Shown one piece after another: positions 16,620-24,412 of a stretch of 45,256 nucleotides of DNA. A program made the position numbers and the translations under genes. Numbering within the stretch: position 1 is the first letter of the stretch; every line of letters starts with the position of its first letter. Source of the stretch: Verrucomicrobiota bacterium (GTDB taxonomy: Bacteria > Verrucomicrobiota > Verrucomicrobiia > Opitutales > Opitutaceae). Location: contig JAFEGX010000122.1 in the NCBI GenBank assembly GCA_018239675.1, positions 1 through 45,256 of the forward strand, given 5' to 3'. Under the pieces are notes generated by a model. That model searched no databases. It worked only from the letters and a program-made list of their open reading frames with translations, and was not told where the DNA came from.

Positions 16620-16643
16620 CGGGAACGGGCCGAACGGCGCGCG

Positions 16644-17459
16644 TTACTTCGCGGGGGTGGCGGCCGCCGGCGCCGGGGTCGGCTTGATGTCGAGGAGCTC
16701 GATCTCGAAGACCAGGGTCGACGCGGGCGGGATGCCCGGGCGGCCCTCGTCGCCGTAGGCGAGCTGCGGCGGGACATAGAGCTTGATCTTGCCGCCCTTG
16801 GAAATCTTCTGCAGGCCCTCGGTCCAGCCCGGGATGACCTGATCGAGCGGGAACTCGACCGGCTCGCCGCGCTGCACGGAGCTGTCAAAGACCTGGCCGT
16901 TGACCAGCGAGCCCGTGTAGTGCGCCTTCACGGTGTCGGTCGGTTTCGGGGCGGGACCCTCGCCCGGCTTGATGATCTCGTAGCGGAGGCCGCTCGGGGT
17001 CTCGATGACGCCGGGCTTCTTGGTGATCTCGGTGAGGAACGCGGCCGACTCCGCCATGCCCTTCTGCTTCAGCTTCGCGAGGTAGGCATCCTGCTTGGCG
17101 GTGACGAAGGCCTGGACTTGGGCGCCAATGGCTTTCAGCTCGTACGGCGGCTCCTTGCCGGTGACGGCCTGGCTGAAACCGCGGGTGACCGCCTCGGCCT
17201 GCTCCTTGGTGAACTCGAAGGAGTCGGTCTGGGCGTTCTTGCCCATGAACCAGCCGATGGTCTCGAGGACCTGGGTCTCGGTGAAGGTCGCCGCCGGAGC
17301 CGTGGGGGTCGCCGGGGCGGCCGGGGTCGCGGCCGTGGCTGCCGGGGTGGCGGCGGCGGGCGCGGTGTCAGCCTTGCCCGGGTACTTGATCTCCTGCGCA
17401 CGGGTCGCGGCCACAAGGCCGGCGGCCAGCAGGGAGCTGATGAGGAACTTGAATTTCAT
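16644..17459 (-). CDS. Secreted FKBP-type peptidyl-prolyl isomerase
   Basis: The 271-residue protein begins with a signal peptide (MKFKFLISSLLAAGLVAATRA, likely cut after ATRA). An Ala/Pro/Thr-rich linker at about 30-60 is followed by an FkpA-type N-terminal dimerisation helix region (FTETQVLETIGWFMGKNA onward). The FKBP domain at about 165-262 has VKAHYTGSLVNGQVFDSS, VIPGWTEGL and IPPASTLVFEIELLDI, all standard catalytic-pocket segments. It would assist folding of exported proteins in the periplasm. ATG 17459 starts the signal peptide; the longer frame to 17552 is not needed. It diverges from the LOG-domain gene and ends at a clear terminator. Confidence 0.93.
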   Translation of the reverse strand: MKFKFLISSLLAAGLVAATRAQEIKYPGKADTAPAAATPAATAATPAAPATPTAPAATFTETQVLETIGWFMGKNAQTDSFEFTKEQAEAVTRGFSQAVTGKEPPYELKAIGAQVQAFVTAKQDAYLAKLKQKGMAESAAFLTEITKKPGVIETPSGLRYEIIKPGEGPAPKPTDTVKAHYTGSLVNGQVFDSSVQRGEPVEFPLDQVIPGWTEGLQKISKGGKIKLYVPPQLAYGDEGRPGIPPASTLVFEIELLDIKPTPAPAAATPAK

Positions 17460-17606
17460 GCAGTGAGGTTGAACGCTATATGGAAACCGTCGCGGCCGGT
17501 TTGTGCCGCAAAGTTTCCGGATGTGCCAGCCGCCCGGGGGAAAGGCAACCAATTACTCCCCGCTTGTCTCGCGTGGTGAAATACGCTCTGTTCAACCCCT
17601 TTCCCC

Positions 17607-19514
17607 ATGAATCCCGATCAATTCTGGACCAGCATGGATGGGCAAATCCTGTCCGTGAAGAGCAAGGACGACCTCTCGGTCGCGCTCACGCTGGCCTTCT
17701 GGCCCCGCAATCCCGCCGAATTCGACTTTCTCAAGAGCCGCCTCGACGAACTGCATTTCTCCGAGCGCAGCTCCCTGGCCCGCATCGGCATCGAAATGCT
17801 CATCCACGGCAAGCCCCGCGTCGAGGGCCACCAGATCCAGCTGTCCGCCGACGCGTTTGTCTATGACACCAACTTCCCGAACTATGGCTACTGGAAGAAG
17901 CTGCTGCGCCCGGGTTCGCCCATTGGCCGCCTGTTCTACGCCCCCACCGCCGCCAAGCTCTCGACCGCCGAGATCTGGGACGCGATCCAGCGCAACGACC
18001 TGAAGCTGCCCAACACCATCAGCATCGATTCGCGCGGCCGGGTGTTCCTCACCCCCCACCAGGTCAGCTACACGATCTCGCCCAAGCTCCAGCGGGTGAA
18101 TTTCGAGCACATCGTCAGCGGCAACGCCGGCCGGTCCTTCCTCGACAAGGCCCAGATTCGCCACGACGCCTCCCCGCTCACCATCCCGCCCCGCTCCGGC
18201 ATCCTCACCAGCTGCTCCATGTACCTCAAGGAGCACTTCGTCGTGCTCAACCAGGGCGAGGGCAACTTCGGCCTCCACACGAGCGCCATTCTGCTCGATC
18301 CCATCAAGACCTTCGGCACGAACGTCATGCTCGAGATCTACAACACCGGCGACCAGCCGGTTGTGAACCCGATGGTCTCCGTCGACGTCTTCCGCGCCCC
18401 GCCCGCCGAGGACCCGGAGGTCAAGACCCTCACCAGGAAGCGCCAGCGCCTCTACTCCACCGCCGCCCAGCTCTACGGCTGTCTCGATTCCCGGCCGCCG
18501 ATGGAGACCGATCCCGCCAAGCCCAAGACCCAGATCATGGTCCGCGGCCAGAGCGGCACGATGGAGAACCGCGCCGTCTTCGTTCGCGCCAACGACGACC
18601 TCAAGAAGGTCCTCGGGCCCGAGGCCTGCCCGCTCGGCAGCCGCACCATGATCCAGGCCCTCGACAACGCGCCGTCCGACGCCGACACGCTGATCATGGA
18701 TTATTTCCCCGACCTGCTGGAGCACATCGAGCTCCTCACCCGCATCGGCGACGTGAAGCTCAAGCGGATCGTCTTCCGCAAGGCGTCCCGGACCCACGGC
18801 TACTTCCTCTCCAGCAACGCCCACGCCCGCCTCGACACGTTCAATGCGATCGGCGTCCAGGTGTACTGGTACGACGAGATCACCAAGGACATCTACATCC
18901 ACACCTACAAGAAGGACCACGGGTTCTTCGTGCGGGAGGAGAAGGCGCGGCGGTTCCAGGAGACCACCATCCTCGCGTTCTACGGCTCCGCCGTCGGCAT
19001 CGACGGCGACGACACCGCGCGCATCACGCGCCTCGTCGAGCAGCTCACCGGCTTCATCGGCCCGAACGTCGGCGTCCTCACGGGCGGCGGCGGCGGCGTC
19101 ATGCGCCTCGCCACCGACCAGGCCCGCCACCGCGGCTCCATGACCGGCGCGTGCTTCCTCGAGCTCGAGGCGCAGCCGCCGGAGCTCGGCGTCGACTTCT
19201 TCAACACCTTCCAGGAAAGCTCGCGCCACTTCCGGCAAAAATGGTTCGAGGCGGCCGACTTCTGCATCTTCAACGTCGGCGGCGTCGGCACGCTCGAGGA
19301 GATCGGCATCGAGATGTGCAACCTCAAGCTCGGCATCCGCCCGCGCGTCCCGTACGTCTTCTTCAACGCCAAGTTCTGGGGCGACCTGCGCAAGCAGGTG
19401 AACGAGATGATCCGCACCAAGCGCGCCCCCGCCTGGATCGCCGACTACATCCTGTTCACCGACGACCCCGACGAGGTCGTCGCCTTCTACCGAAAGAAGC
19501 TGCAGGTGCTCTGA
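17607..19514 (+). CDS. Large protein with C-terminal LOG (Rossmann, lysine-decarboxylase-like) domain
   Basis: The protein has 635 residues. The C-terminal third, about 450-635, carries the LOG-family nucleotide-binding signature: GVLTGGGGGVMRLATDQA near residue 490, then NVGGVGTLEEIGIE near 557 (PGGxGTxxE-like, with the proline replaced by V). In stand-alone LOG proteins this site removes ribose-phosphate from nucleoside monophosphates. The N-terminal 450 residues match nothing I recognise with certainty. A beta-rich part (about 190-265, with PPRSGILTSCSMYL and GLHTSAILLDP) loosely recalls the trimeric dUTPase/dCTP-deaminase fold. No signal peptide or membrane helices are seen, so it should be cytoplasmic. 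It stands alone between a divergent FKBP gene and purD. Function unknown; purine nucleotide handling is a guess. Confidence 0.8.
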   Translation: MNPDQFWTSMDGQILSVKSKDDLSVALTLAFWPRNPAEFDFLKSRLDELHFSERSSLARIGIEMLIHGKPRVEGHQIQLSADAFVYDTNFPNYGYWKKLLRPGSPIGRLFYAPTAAKLSTAEIWDAIQRNDLKLPNTISIDSRGRVFLTPHQVSYTISPKLQRVNFEHIVSGNAGRSFLDKAQIRHDASPLTIPPRSGILTSCSMYLKEHFVVLNQGEGNFGLHTSAILLDPIKTFGTNVMLEIYNTGDQPVVNPMVSVDVFRAPPAEDPEVKTLTRKRQRLYSTAAQLYGCLDSRPPMETDPAKPKTQIMVRGQSGTMENRAVFVRANDDLKKVLGPEACPLGSRTMIQALDNAPSDADTLIMDYFPDLLEHIELLTRIGDVKLKRIVFRKASRTHGYFLSSNAHARLDTFNAIGVQVYWYDEITKDIYIHTYKKDHGFFVREEKARRFQETTILAFYGSAVGIDGDDTARITRLVEQLTGFIGPNVGVLTGGGGGVMRLATDQARHRGSMTGACFLELEAQPPELGVDFFNTFQESSRHFRQKWFEAADFCIFNVGGVGTLEEIGIEMCNLKLGIRPRVPYVFFNAKFWGDLRKQVNEMIRTKRAPAWIADYILFTDDPDEVVAFYRKKLQVL

Positions 19515-19616
19515 GCCGCCGCAACGCGGAGGCGGCGTTGGGAGATTGGATCTAGGAGATCGAAGACGACCCCCGAAGGCACCAGACTGAACATGGGGAG
19601 CCAGAACATCGGACGT

Positions 19617-19691
19617 CGAACATCGAAGCGGATCGAGCCGACGCTCAACGTTCCCCTCCGATCCTGGCTTTCCTTCGGCGTTCGATGTTCG
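19617..19691. repeat. Inverted CGAACATCGAA words upstream of purD
   Basis: CGAACATCGAA at 19617-19627 and its exact complement at 19681-19691 face each other across 53 bases in the 238-base gap between the LOG gene and purD. Further GAACATCGG-type words at about 19604-19613 belong to the same pattern. Nothing else recognisable lies in this gap. Confidence 0.65.
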
Positions 19692-19752
19692 TCTTTGCCT
19701 TTTCAAAGTTCGCTCCTTGCCACGCCGCGCCGCACTCCCCCAAATCGGCGGC

Positions 19753-21042
19753 GTGAGTTCCGCCCTTCCCTCGTCCGTCCTCGTGGTTGGCTCCGGCGGC
19801 CGCGAGCACACGCTCGTCCGCCAGCTGCAGGCTTCTCCCGCCCGGCCCCGCGTGCTCTGCGCGCCGGGCAATGCGGGCATCGCCCAGGATGCGACGTGTT
19901 TTCCGGTCGCCGCGGATGATGTGTCCGGCCTCGTCGCCCTCGCCCGGCGGGAGCAGGTCGGGTTCGTCGTCGTCGGCCCCGAGGTCCCGCTGTCGCTCGG
20001 CCTCGCCGACCAACTCCTTGCGGCCGGCATTCCGGTCTACGGCCCCACCGCCGACGGCGCCCGGCTCGAGGCCTCGAAGATTTTCACGAAACAGCTCCTC
20101 CTGAAGCACCGCATCCCGACCGGCGGCGCGCAGTTCTTCCAGGAGGTTGGACCCGCGCTGGCCTATCTGCGCCAGCGCCCCGTGCCGATCGTCGTGAAAG
20201 CCGACGGCCTCGCGGCCGGCAAGGGCGTGGTCGTCGCCGGCACCCACGCGGAGGCCGAGGCCGCCGTGCGCGAGATGCTCACCGGGGCGAAATTCGGCAA
20301 CGCCGGCCGCCAGTTGCTCATCGAGGACTGCCTGGTCGGCGAGGAGACCTCGATCCTCGTCGTGGTCTCCGGCCGCGACTACGTCATCCTGCCAACCTCG
20401 CAGGACCACAAGCGCATCGGCGACGGCGACACCGGCCCGAACACCGGCGGCATGGGCACCTACTCGCCGGCCGAGGTCGTGACCCCCGCGCTGCTCGACC
20501 GCATCGAGCGCGAGATCGTCCGGCCGTCGGTCGAGGCCATTGCCGCCGAGGGCATCCGGTTCTGCGGCACGCTCTTCATCGGCATCATGCTCACCACCGA
20601 CGGCCCGAAGGTGATCGAGTACAACACCCGCTTCGGCGATCCCGAGACGCAGGTGGTCCTGCCGCGGCTCAACACCGACCTCCTCGGCCTGCTCTGGGCC
20701 GCCGCCCGCGGCCAGCTCGCTGGCGTGAAGCTGGCGGTCAAGCCGGAGCACAGCCTGTGCGTGGTGGTTGCCGCCCGGGGTTATCCCGACGCCTTTCCCA
20801 AGGGCGACGTGATCACCTTCCCGACGCCGTTGCCCGCGGGTGTGACCATCTTCCACGCCGGCACCGCCCGCAACGCCGCCGGCCAGATCGTGACCAACGG
20901 CGGCCGGGTGCTCGGCGTCACCGCCACGGCTCCTTCGCTGGCCGCCGCCGCCCGGGCCGCCTACGCCGCATGCGACGCGATCCAGTGCGCCAGCAAGTAT
21001 TACCGGCGCGACATCGGCGCCCGGCAACTGAACCGCCGATGA
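19753..21042 (+). CDS. purD: Phosphoribosylamine-glycine ligase
   Basis: This 429-residue ATP-grasp enzyme joins phosphoribosylamine and glycine in purine synthesis. It begins VLVVGSGGREHTLV, has the purD segments FVVVGPEVPLSLGLAD, VVKADGLAAGKGV, GPNTGGMGTYSP and NTRFGDPETQ, all in the usual order. GTG 19753 is preferred: it sits at the normal distance before the first strand, while the in-frame TTG at 19717 adds an extra leader. The stop overlaps the start of the next gene by four bases (ATGA). Glycine supply from the nearby glyA fits the pathway. Confidence 0.95.
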   Translation: MSSALPSSVLVVGSGGREHTLVRQLQASPARPRVLCAPGNAGIAQDATCFPVAADDVSGLVALARREQVGFVVVGPEVPLSLGLADQLLAAGIPVYGPTADGARLEASKIFTKQLLLKHRIPTGGAQFFQEVGPALAYLRQRPVPIVVKADGLAAGKGVVVAGTHAEAEAAVREMLTGAKFGNAGRQLLIEDCLVGEETSILVVVSGRDYVILPTSQDHKRIGDGDTGPNTGGMGTYSPAEVVTPALLDRIEREIVRPSVEAIAAEGIRFCGTLFIGIMLTTDGPKVIEYNTRFGDPETQVVLPRLNTDLLGLLWAAARGQLAGVKLAVKPEHSLCVVVAARGYPDAFPKGDVITFPTPLPAGVTIFHAGTARNAAGQIVTNGGRVLGVTATAPSLAAAARAAYAACDAIQCASKYYRRDIGARQLNRR

Positions 21043-21695
21043 GAATCCTCGTGGCGTTTTTCCTGACCTGTGCCGCGCTCATGGCCGGCACCGGGTCGGA
21101 CGGGCGGCTGAGCCGCGATCTCGGGCAGGGCCTGATGTATGTGCGGGTCCGGACGCTCCCGGCGGACTTGCCGCTCGCGCCGCCCAAGCCGGCCCCCATC
21201 GTCCTCGACCTCCGCTACACCCAGGGCGGCGACGAAGCGGCCGCGGCGCTCCAGGAGTGGATCGGATTCCGCGCGACGGCGCGGACGCCGGTGTTCCTGC
21301 TCGTGAACGGATCGACGGCGCCGGCCGTGCTCGAATACCTCGACCACGCCCCGCCCCACGCCGGCCTGCTGACGATCGGCCTGGCTTCGTCGCGGTTCGT
21401 GCCCGACCTCGCGCTCGCCATCGAGCCCGCCACCGACCGCGCCGCGTACGATGCGCTCGATCACGGCGCGACCGTGGAGAGCCTGATCACCGACCAGCCC
21501 GACAAGCCGCGCCACGACGAGGCCGAGGTCGTGCGCCAGCACACCATTGCACCGGAATCCGTGGACGAATCGGAGGGGGACGGGTCCGACACCCCGGATA
21601 CCGCCGCCCCGGTCGCGCCCGCGCCCCTGATCGACACCGTCCTCCAGCGCGCGATCCATCTGCACCGCGCGCTGCTGGCCTTGAAGCGGATCTAG
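21039..21695 (+). CDS. Small secreted protein of unknown function
   Basis: The 218-residue product starts with a short signal peptide (MRILVAFFLTCAALMAGTG). The following 130 residues (residues about 30-160) alternate hydrophobic strands and helices: LMYVRVRTLP, PIVLDLRYTQGGDEAAAALQ, PVFLLVNGSTAPAVLEYL, GLLTIGL. VLDLR(Y)TQGG resembles the 'DLRxNxGG' strand of C-terminal processing proteases (S41), but no serine/lysine pair is visible and the rest is too short. An acidic Pro/Ala-rich linker (about 165-195) precedes the last helix. It is translationally coupled to purD by an ATGA overlap, although a shared function is not obvious. I do not recognise the family. Confidence 0.75.
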   Translation: MRILVAFFLTCAALMAGTGSDGRLSRDLGQGLMYVRVRTLPADLPLAPPKPAPIVLDLRYTQGGDEAAAALQEWIGFRATARTPVFLLVNGSTAPAVLEYLDHAPPHAGLLTIGLASSRFVPDLALAIEPATDRAAYDALDHGATVESLITDQPDKPRHDEAEVVRQHTIAPESVDESEGDGSDTPDTAAPVAPAPLIDTVLQRAIHLHRALLALKRI

Positions 21696-21904
21696 CCCGG
21701 GACTTTCACCGCCGGAGGAAGACGCCCGCGGAGGTCCGTCCACCTCTCGGGCGCGGTGAAATATAAAACGCCTTCATTCGTGATTTCTTCGGCGTCCAGC
21801 GTTCGCCGTCCGAGGTTCGGCGTTCAGATTGGTTTCCCCCGGCCCGCCCGCCACTCCGGCTTTGCCTTTGGCCCAAAACCGTGTCCGTTAACGCCTCGTC
21901 TCCC

Positions 21905-22402
21905 ATGTCCGTCTCCGCCCCCCTCGTTCTGGTTGTCTGCACGGCCAACATCTGTCGCAGTCCGATGGGCGCTGGCCTGCTGCAGCACGCATTGGCGGCG
22001 CAGCCGGAGCCGTTGCGCTCGCTCCGGGTGGAGTCGGCCGGCGTGGCCGCCCGGCATGGTGAACGGGTGTCCGAGAACTCGGTGATCGCCCTGAAAAAGG
22101 CGGGCATCGACATTTCCGGCCAAGTGAGCCGGCCGCTGACCGACGCCTTGCTCGACGAGGCGATGGCGGTGCTGTGCATGACCGAGTCGCACCGCGCGAT
22201 GATCCAGCTCCAGGCGGCTCACCCGCCCAAGAATCTCTTCCTTTTCCGCGAGTTCATGCCGCAGCGCGGCGACAAGGAGATCGCCGACCCGTACGGCGGC
22301 CCGCTCAAGGTGTACGAGGCGGCTCGCGACGAGATGGTCGAGGCCATTCCGTCGCTGATCGAGTTCCTTAAGACACAGCTCGCAACCGGCGGCAGCCGGT
22401 AG
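21905..22402 (+). CDS. Low-molecular-weight protein-tyrosine phosphatase
   Basis: This 165-residue LMW-PTP has the P-loop VCTANICRSPM, where Cys12 is the nucleophile and Arg18 binds phosphate. The general acid is Asp128 in ADPYGG. Position 16 is isoleucine; in the Bacillus arginine phosphatase YwlE a threonine at this place sets arginine specificity, while tyrosine phosphatases have Ile, so phosphotyrosine is the likelier substrate. ATG 21905 is chosen over the GTG at 21881. A ywlE-type gene also lies near glyA in Bacillus, so this adjacency is not unique. No tyrosine kinase is in the window; surface-polysaccharide control is a possible role. Confidence 0.9.
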   Translation: MSVSAPLVLVVCTANICRSPMGAGLLQHALAAQPEPLRSLRVESAGVAARHGERVSENSVIALKKAGIDISGQVSRPLTDALLDEAMAVLCMTESHRAMIQLQAAHPPKNLFLFREFMPQRGDKEIADPYGGPLKVYEAARDEMVEAIPSLIEFLKTQLATGGSR

Positions 22403-22503
22403 GCGTGGATTTCGGATTGCCGAGACGGGCGTAACCCGGTCGGCTGAGGAGGCCAGTTTTCGCCCTCCGTCCGCCTCCGTCCACCCTCCACTCCCGTTCC
22501 GGT

Positions 22504-23769
22504 ATGCTCAACGCCGCGCCCCTCAAGTCCCTCGATCCCGCAATCCACGCCGCGATCTCCGCCGAGCTGGCCCGCCAGCACAGCCACATCGAGCTGATTG
22601 CATCGGAAAACTTCACCTACCCGGCCGTCCTCGAGGCGCAGGGCAGCGTGCTGACCAACAAGTACGCGGAGGGTTACCCGGGCAAGCGCTGGTATGGCGG
22701 CTGCGAGCAGGTCGACAAGGTCGAGACGCTCGCGATCGAGCGTGCCAAGCAGCTCTTCGGGGCCGAGCACGCGAACGTGCAGCCACACTCCGGCGCACAG
22801 GCGAATGCCGCGGTCTACGCCTCGGTGCTGCAGGCCGGGGACAAGGTCCTCGGCATGAACCTCAGCCACGGCGGCCACCTGACCCACGGCAATCCCGCCA
22901 ACTTCTCGGGCAAGCTCTACAATTTCTGCCAGTACGGCGTCCGTGAGGACAACGGCCGCATCGACTATGACGAGCTCGCCGCCGTCGCGCAGCGCGAGCA
23001 GCCGAAGATGATCACGGTCGGCGCCAGCGCCTACTCCCGCATCATCGACTTTGCCCGCATGGGCGAGATCGCCCGCAGCGTTGGCGCCTATCTCTTCGCC
23101 GACATCGCCCACATCGCCGGCCTGGTCGCCTCGGGTGTGCACCCGTCGCCGGTCCCGCACGCCGACTTTGTCACGACCACCACACACAAGACGCTCCGCG
23201 GCCCCCGCGGCGGCCTCATCCTCTGCCGCGCGGCGCATGCCAAGGCGATCGACTCCGCCGTCTTTCCCGGCACCCAGGGCGGCCCGCTCATGCACGTCAT
23301 CGCCGCCAAGGCGGTCTGTTTCGGCGAGTGCCTCAAGCCCGAGTTCAAGACCTACTCGGCCCAGATCGTAAAGAACGCCCAGGCGCTGGCCGCCGCGATG
23401 ACGAAGCGCGGCTACAAGATCGTCTCGGGCGGCACCGACAACCACCTCATGCTCGTCGACCTCCGGCCCAAGCTCCCCGAGCTGACCGCGAAGGTCGCCC
23501 AGGAGACGCTCGATCGCGCCAACATTACCTGCAATAAGAACACCGTGCCGTTCGAGACCCGCTCGCCCTTCCAGGCGTCCGGCATCCGGCTCGGCACCCC
23601 GGCCATTACTACCCGCGGCTTGGTCGAATCCGAGATGGACGAGATCGCCGCCTGCATCGACGCGGTGCTGACCGCGATCGGCACGCCGGCCGAGGCGGCG
23701 ACGATTGCCGGCGTGAAGGATCGCGTGCTCGCCCTCACTGCCCGCCATCCGCTGCCGTACCGCCTGTAG
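22504..23769 (+). CDS. glyA: Serine hydroxymethyltransferase
   Basis: This 421-residue fold-type I PLP enzyme interconverts serine and glycine with tetrahydrofolate. It has [14 protein letters not shown] near residue 37, the [15 protein letters not shown] segment near 52, and [10 protein letters not shown]. The PLP lysine is Lys229 in [13 protein letters not shown]. Full family length, with the usual C-terminal [15 protein letters not shown] 22504 gives an N-terminus close to known SHMTs. It supplies glycine for purD upstream and one-carbon units; no terminator with a T-run follows it. Confidence 0.97.
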   Translation: MLNAAPLKSLDPAIHAAISAELARQHSHIELIASENFTYPAVLEAQGSVLTNKYAEGYPGKRWYGGCEQVDKVETLAIERAKQLFGAEHANVQPHSGAQANAAVYASVLQAGDKVLGMNLSHGGHLTHGNPANFSGKLYNFCQYGVREDNGRIDYDELAAVAQREQPKMITVGASAYSRIIDFARMGEIARSVGAYLFADIAHIAGLVASGVHPSPVPHADFVTTTTHKTLRGPRGGLILCRAAHAKAIDSAVFPGTQGGPLMHVIAAKAVCFGECLKPEFKTYSAQIVKNAQALAAAMTKRGYKIVSGGTDNHLMLVDLRPKLPELTAKVAQETLDRANITCNKNTVPFETRSPFQASGIRLGTPAITTRGLVESEMDEIAACIDAVLTAIGTPAEAATIAGVKDRVLALTARHPLPYRL

Positions 23770-24072
23770 GCCGCGCCGCTTCGGCCGGTTCCGGTTCGAT
23801 CCCCAACCACCAGCGCGCCGCCTCCGGCGCGTGGCTCCGGCGGGTCCGCCGCGAAGTTCCGGCTCGGGCGCCAGGTGGCTTCGTCCCGGACCGCCGCGGG
23901 GTCCCGGCTCGGCTGGCGGGTGATTCCAGACGACTCGCCCGCAATAGGGCCGAGCAATCCACGCGCCGGGACCCAGTCGCTCCCGCCGCGCCGGGTTCAC
24001 CCTGCGCCTCCTCCGACGGGGGACCAAGCGCCGGTCATCTCCCCGAGGCCACGTCCGGCACCGCGCGTTTCA

Positions 24073-24103
24073 CGGTCGTGTCACCCATTGCGTGACACGA
24101 CCG
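24073..24103. repeat. 12-bp perfect hairpin
   Basis: CGGTCGTGTCAC at 24073-24084 and its exact complement at 24092-24103 flank a 7-base loop (CCATTGC). No T-run follows. It is about 310 bases past glyA and 310 before the kinase gene; it could be an operator-like or RNA hairpin. Confidence 0.6.
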
Positions 24104-24176
24104 GAAGGTCGGAACCATCCCCTCGGGACGGTGGTCCGCCCGCCGACGGGTTCGGCAACGCCATGCGGAATCAGGT

Positions 24177-24297
24177 AGTCGAAAGTCGAGAAGACGATTA
24201 GAGAGAAGCTGCTGGCCCGCCACGTCCGCCGGGGCGGCCCAAGCTTGTAATCTTCCGCCGAGTTCTGGCCACTCGACTCCTCGACCCTCGACTTCCG
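24177..24297. repeat. Palindromic repeat, left copy flanking the hybrid kinase
   Basis: The arm at 24177-24190 (AGTCGAAAGTCGAG) pairs with 24280-24293 with two mismatches. The right part, 24276-24297, is identical over 22 bases to 27140-27161 beyond the other end of the kinase gene, and both copies continue with a similar CATG...GGCTGA tail. Confidence 0.75.
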
Positions 24298-24412
24298 CCT
24301 GCATGACTCCGGCTGACGGTTCTGAGGCGCAGATGAAATGTTCACGGACCCAACCCTCGCACGAAACGATTGCCCGCCGGCACGCGGGCGGCATGATCGG
24401 CGGGGCCGAGCC

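Larger units (their letters stand above)
23770..24412 (+). other. 643-base gene-poor region
   Basis: No convincing gene was found here. Open frames on both strands are arginine/proline-rich shadows of high G+C composition. What is visible: a 7-bp hairpin at 23814-23831 (CGCGCCG arms), a 12-bp hairpin at 24073-24103, and the palindromic repeat at 24177-24297 described separately. Alternative starts for the following kinase (ATG 24338) also fall here. A regulatory leader or degenerate sequence is possible. Confidence 0.6.

Noticed and set aside
17592-20030. 812-residue open frame on the minus strand
   Set aside because: Antisense to the LOG-domain gene and part of purD; composition is shadow-like (V/D/E/A/G-rich).
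23875-24201. 108-residue open frame in the gap after glyA
   Set aside because: Ser/Pro/Arg-rich with no hydrophobic core, no recognisable start signal, and it overlaps the 12-bp hairpin.
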